Of a stretch of 15,133 nt of DNA, positions 13,410 through 15,133 are shown one piece after another. This DNA comes from Propionibacteriaceae bacterium (GTDB lineage Bacteria > Actinomycetota > Actinomycetes > Propionibacteriales > Propionibacteriaceae). Each line of letters opens with the position of its first letter. Within the stretch, counting starts at the first letter, position 1. The notes below the pieces were generated by a model that saw only the letters and a program-made list of their open reading frames with translations, was not told the DNA's origin and ran no database searches. The stretch is from assembly GCA_030538175.1 (NCBI GenBank), contig JAUNUL010000029.1:1-15133 (forward strand), in the 5' to 3' direction. The translations under genes and the position numbers were made by a program.

Positions 13410-15133
13410 GTGCTCGCACTGCTGATCGTCCATTTCGTCGCGTATGCCGTGGCCCCAATTCTTGTGCGGGTCTTCGGACGCCGGGCGTTCTGGGTGCTGA
13501 CGATCCCGAATATCGGGACCGCGGTGTGGGCGACCAGTCAGGCACCGGCTGTCTTCCGCGGGGATCTGCCCGATCAGTTCGTGGAGTGGATCCCGGCCAT
13601 CGCGATGAGCATCGACCTGCGCATGGACGTGCTGAGTTGGGTGCTGACCCTGATCATTTCGATCATCGGGGTCCTCGTGCTCAGCTATTGCGCCGGCTAT
13701 TTCGATGAGGGCGAGCCCGACCTGGGCCGGTTCGCCGCCCACCTCACGGCGTTCTCCGGGGCGATGCTCGGTCTGGTCTGGAGCGACAACCTGCTGTTGC
13801 TCTACCTGTTCTGGGAAATCACCACCGTCCTGAGCTATCTGCTCGTCGGTCACCTCAGCCACAAGTCCGAGTCCCGCACGGCCGCCACCCAGGCGCTCGT
13901 CGTCACCACGTTCGGCGGGCTGGCCATGCTCGTCGGCATGGTCCTGCTGGGTTTCGCGGCCGGCAGCTATCGGGTCTCCGACATCCTCGCCGCGCCACCC
14001 GAACCGGGCCCGGTCGTCGCCGCAGCGGTCGTGTTGATCCTCGTCGGCGCGATCAGCAAGTCGGCGCTGGCCCCCTTCCACTTCTGGCTGCCGGGTGCCA
14101 TGGCTGCGCCCACGCCGGTGTCGGCGTACCTCCATGCGGCAGCCATGGTCAAAGCCGGCATCTATCTCGTGGCCCGGTTCGCCGCCGGCTTCGCCGATCG
14201 CCCCGAATGGCAACTGACCTGCCTGGTGCTCGGCGGGCTCACGATGGTCATCGGCGGCTATCGCGCACTGCGCCAGCACGACCTCAAGCTGCTGTTGGCC
14301 TATGGCACGGTCAGCCAGTTGGGTTTCCTGGTGATCCTGTTCGGATCGGGTACGCAGAATGCCGCGCTGGCCGGGTTGACCATGTTGGTCTCGCATGCGG
14401 TGTTCAAGGCGTCGTTGTTCCTCACCGTCGGCGCGATCGATCATGCGACGGGTACGCGGGACCTCCGCGTCCTGCACGGCCTGGCCCGCAAGATGCCCGT
14501 GCTCGCGGTCGCCTCCACCCTCGCCGCCGCCTCGATGGCGGGCGTGCCACCGCTCTTGGGCTTCGTCGGCAAGGAAGCCGCCTATGGTGCCCTGCTGCAC
14601 GGTGAGGGCCCGTTCAGCACGTGGATGCTGGCGGTCGTGGTCACCGGTTCGGTCTTGACGTTCGCCTATAGCGCCCGATTCGTCTGGGGCGCGTGGGGAC
14701 CCGGCAGCGAGGCCGAAGGGCCGACCGAAACCCACGCCAATCCCTGGGTGGTCACCGCAGTGCCGGCCACACTGGGCTTCCTCAGCCTCGCCCTCGCGTT
14801 CCCGAGTGCGCTGGCCGAGCCGATGTTCGGCCTGTACACCGAGCACTTCCCCGCCGAGGCCTATGCCGCCCACCTCGGTTTGTGGCACGGCCTGAACGTG
14901 GTGTTGCTGCTCTCCCTCGCCACCCTCGCCCTCGGCGCGATCCTGTTCGCCCTGCGTGTGCATATCGAGGGCTGGCAGAAGGCCGCACCCCACGTCCCGG
15001 CGGCCGTGTCGGTCTATCGCGGGGTGATGAAGGCGCTCGACCGGGTCTCCCTCGAGGTGACCGGTCTGATGCACCGTGGCTCACTGCCGCTGTCGCTGTC
15101 GCTGATCCTGATCGTGCTGATCGTGATCCCGGG
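13410..15133 (+). CDS. mrpA: Mrp-type Na+/H+ antiporter subunit A, N-terminal part (runs off right edge)
   Basis: Large membrane subunit of a multi-subunit cation/proton antiporter, homologous to NuoL of complex I. About 574 codons are visible and the frame is still open. Many membrane helices are evident. The conserved Glu136 lies in LYLFWEITTVLSYLL and the key lysine Lys217 in GAISKSALAPFHFWLPGAMAAPTPVSAYLHAAAMVKAGIYLVARF; the AMAAPTPVSAYLHAAAMVKAGIYL block distinguishes MrpA/MnhA from most NuoL proteins. QHDLKLLLAYGTVSQLGF and SHAVFKASLFLTVGAIDH follow. The GTG start at 13410 has GGGAGG close upstream (three-base gap). The remaining mrp subunits (C to G) are expected downstream outside the window. 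It is divergent from mfd. A stand-alone NuoL/HyfB-like protein is the main alternative. Confidence 0.9.
   Translation, partial: MLALLIVHFVAYAVAPILVRVFGRRAFWVLTIPNIGTAVWATSQAPAVFRGDLPDQFVEWIPAIAMSIDLRMDVLSWVLTLIISIIGVLVLSYCAGYFDEGEPDLGRFAAHLTAFSGAMLGLVWSDNLLLLYLFWEITTVLSYLLVGHLSHKSESRTAATQALVVTTFGGLAMLVGMVLLGFAAGSYRVSDILAAPPEPGPVVAAAVVLILVGAISKSALAPFHFWLPGAMAAPTPVSAYLHAAAMVKAGIYLVARFAAGFADRPEWQLTCLVLGGLTMVIGGYRALRQHDLKLLLAYGTVSQLGFLVILFGSGTQNAALAGLTMLVSHAVFKASLFLTVGAIDHATGTRDLRVLHGLARKMPVLAVASTLAAASMAGVPPLLGFVGKEAAYGALLHGEGPFSTWMLAVVVTGSVLTFAYSARFVWGAWGPGSEAEGPTETHANPWVVTAVPATLGFLSLALAFPSALAEPMFGLYTEHFPAEAYAAHLGLWHGLNVVLLLSLATLALGAILFALRVHIEGWQKAAPHVPAAVSVYRGVMKALDRVSLEVTGLMHRGSLPLSLSLILIVLIVIP

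Noticed and set aside
13269..15074. 601-codon open frame on the minus strand opposite mrpA
   Set aside because: Antisense shadow: low-complexity charged product, while the plus strand has clear MrpA motifs.

Overview
The window comes from a high-GC actinobacterium, most likely of the Propionibacteriales (an inference from synteny and protein style; no rRNA is present). Six minus-strand genes at 1-4581 form the conserved actinobacterial enolase neighbourhood. In transcription order they are a SurA_N-type lipoprotein, mazG, eno, an FtsB/DivIC-type septum protein, a DUF501 protein and a Ppx/GppA phosphatase cut by the left edge. In related genomes mfd sits directly beside this cluster. Here mfd (9739-13272, minus) is about 5 kb away, separated by an accessory segment.

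The accessory segment (about 4.6-9.7 kb) holds, on the plus strand, a type II NADH dehydrogenase (ndh), a 14-TM DHA2-like MFS exporter and a 107-residue membrane protein. Facing them on the minus strand is a translationally coupled pair: a secreted two-cysteine protein and a two-TM membrane protein. The pair lies in a patch of visibly lower GC and looks horizontally acquired. It is the best candidate here for an undescribed two-component system (secreted effector plus membrane partner), but the function is inference only. Right of mfd, the plus strand carries the start of mrpA, the large subunit of an Mrp-type Na+/H+ antiporter, cut by the right edge.

The most informative regulatory DNA is upstream of eno. 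It has a plausible promoter, an 18-bp near-palindrome at the predicted transcription start, and two tandem CRP/GlxR-like sites 32 bp apart, the nearer about 71 bp upstream of the predicted start. Two strong hairpins bracket the ftsB start codon. mfd appears to be leaderless. A perfect 15-bp stem follows ndh.

Functionally the window joins glycolysis (eno), nucleotide-pool and DNA care (mazG, mfd), polyphosphate/ppGpp-type metabolism (ppx/gppA), division (ftsB), respiratory NADH oxidation (ndh) and ion homeostasis (mrpA). Tyrosine is read mostly from TAT although His and Asn codons end in C, an unusual codon signature. No tRNA, rRNA, CRISPR array or insertion sequence was seen. All gene-free stretches are under 200 bases.
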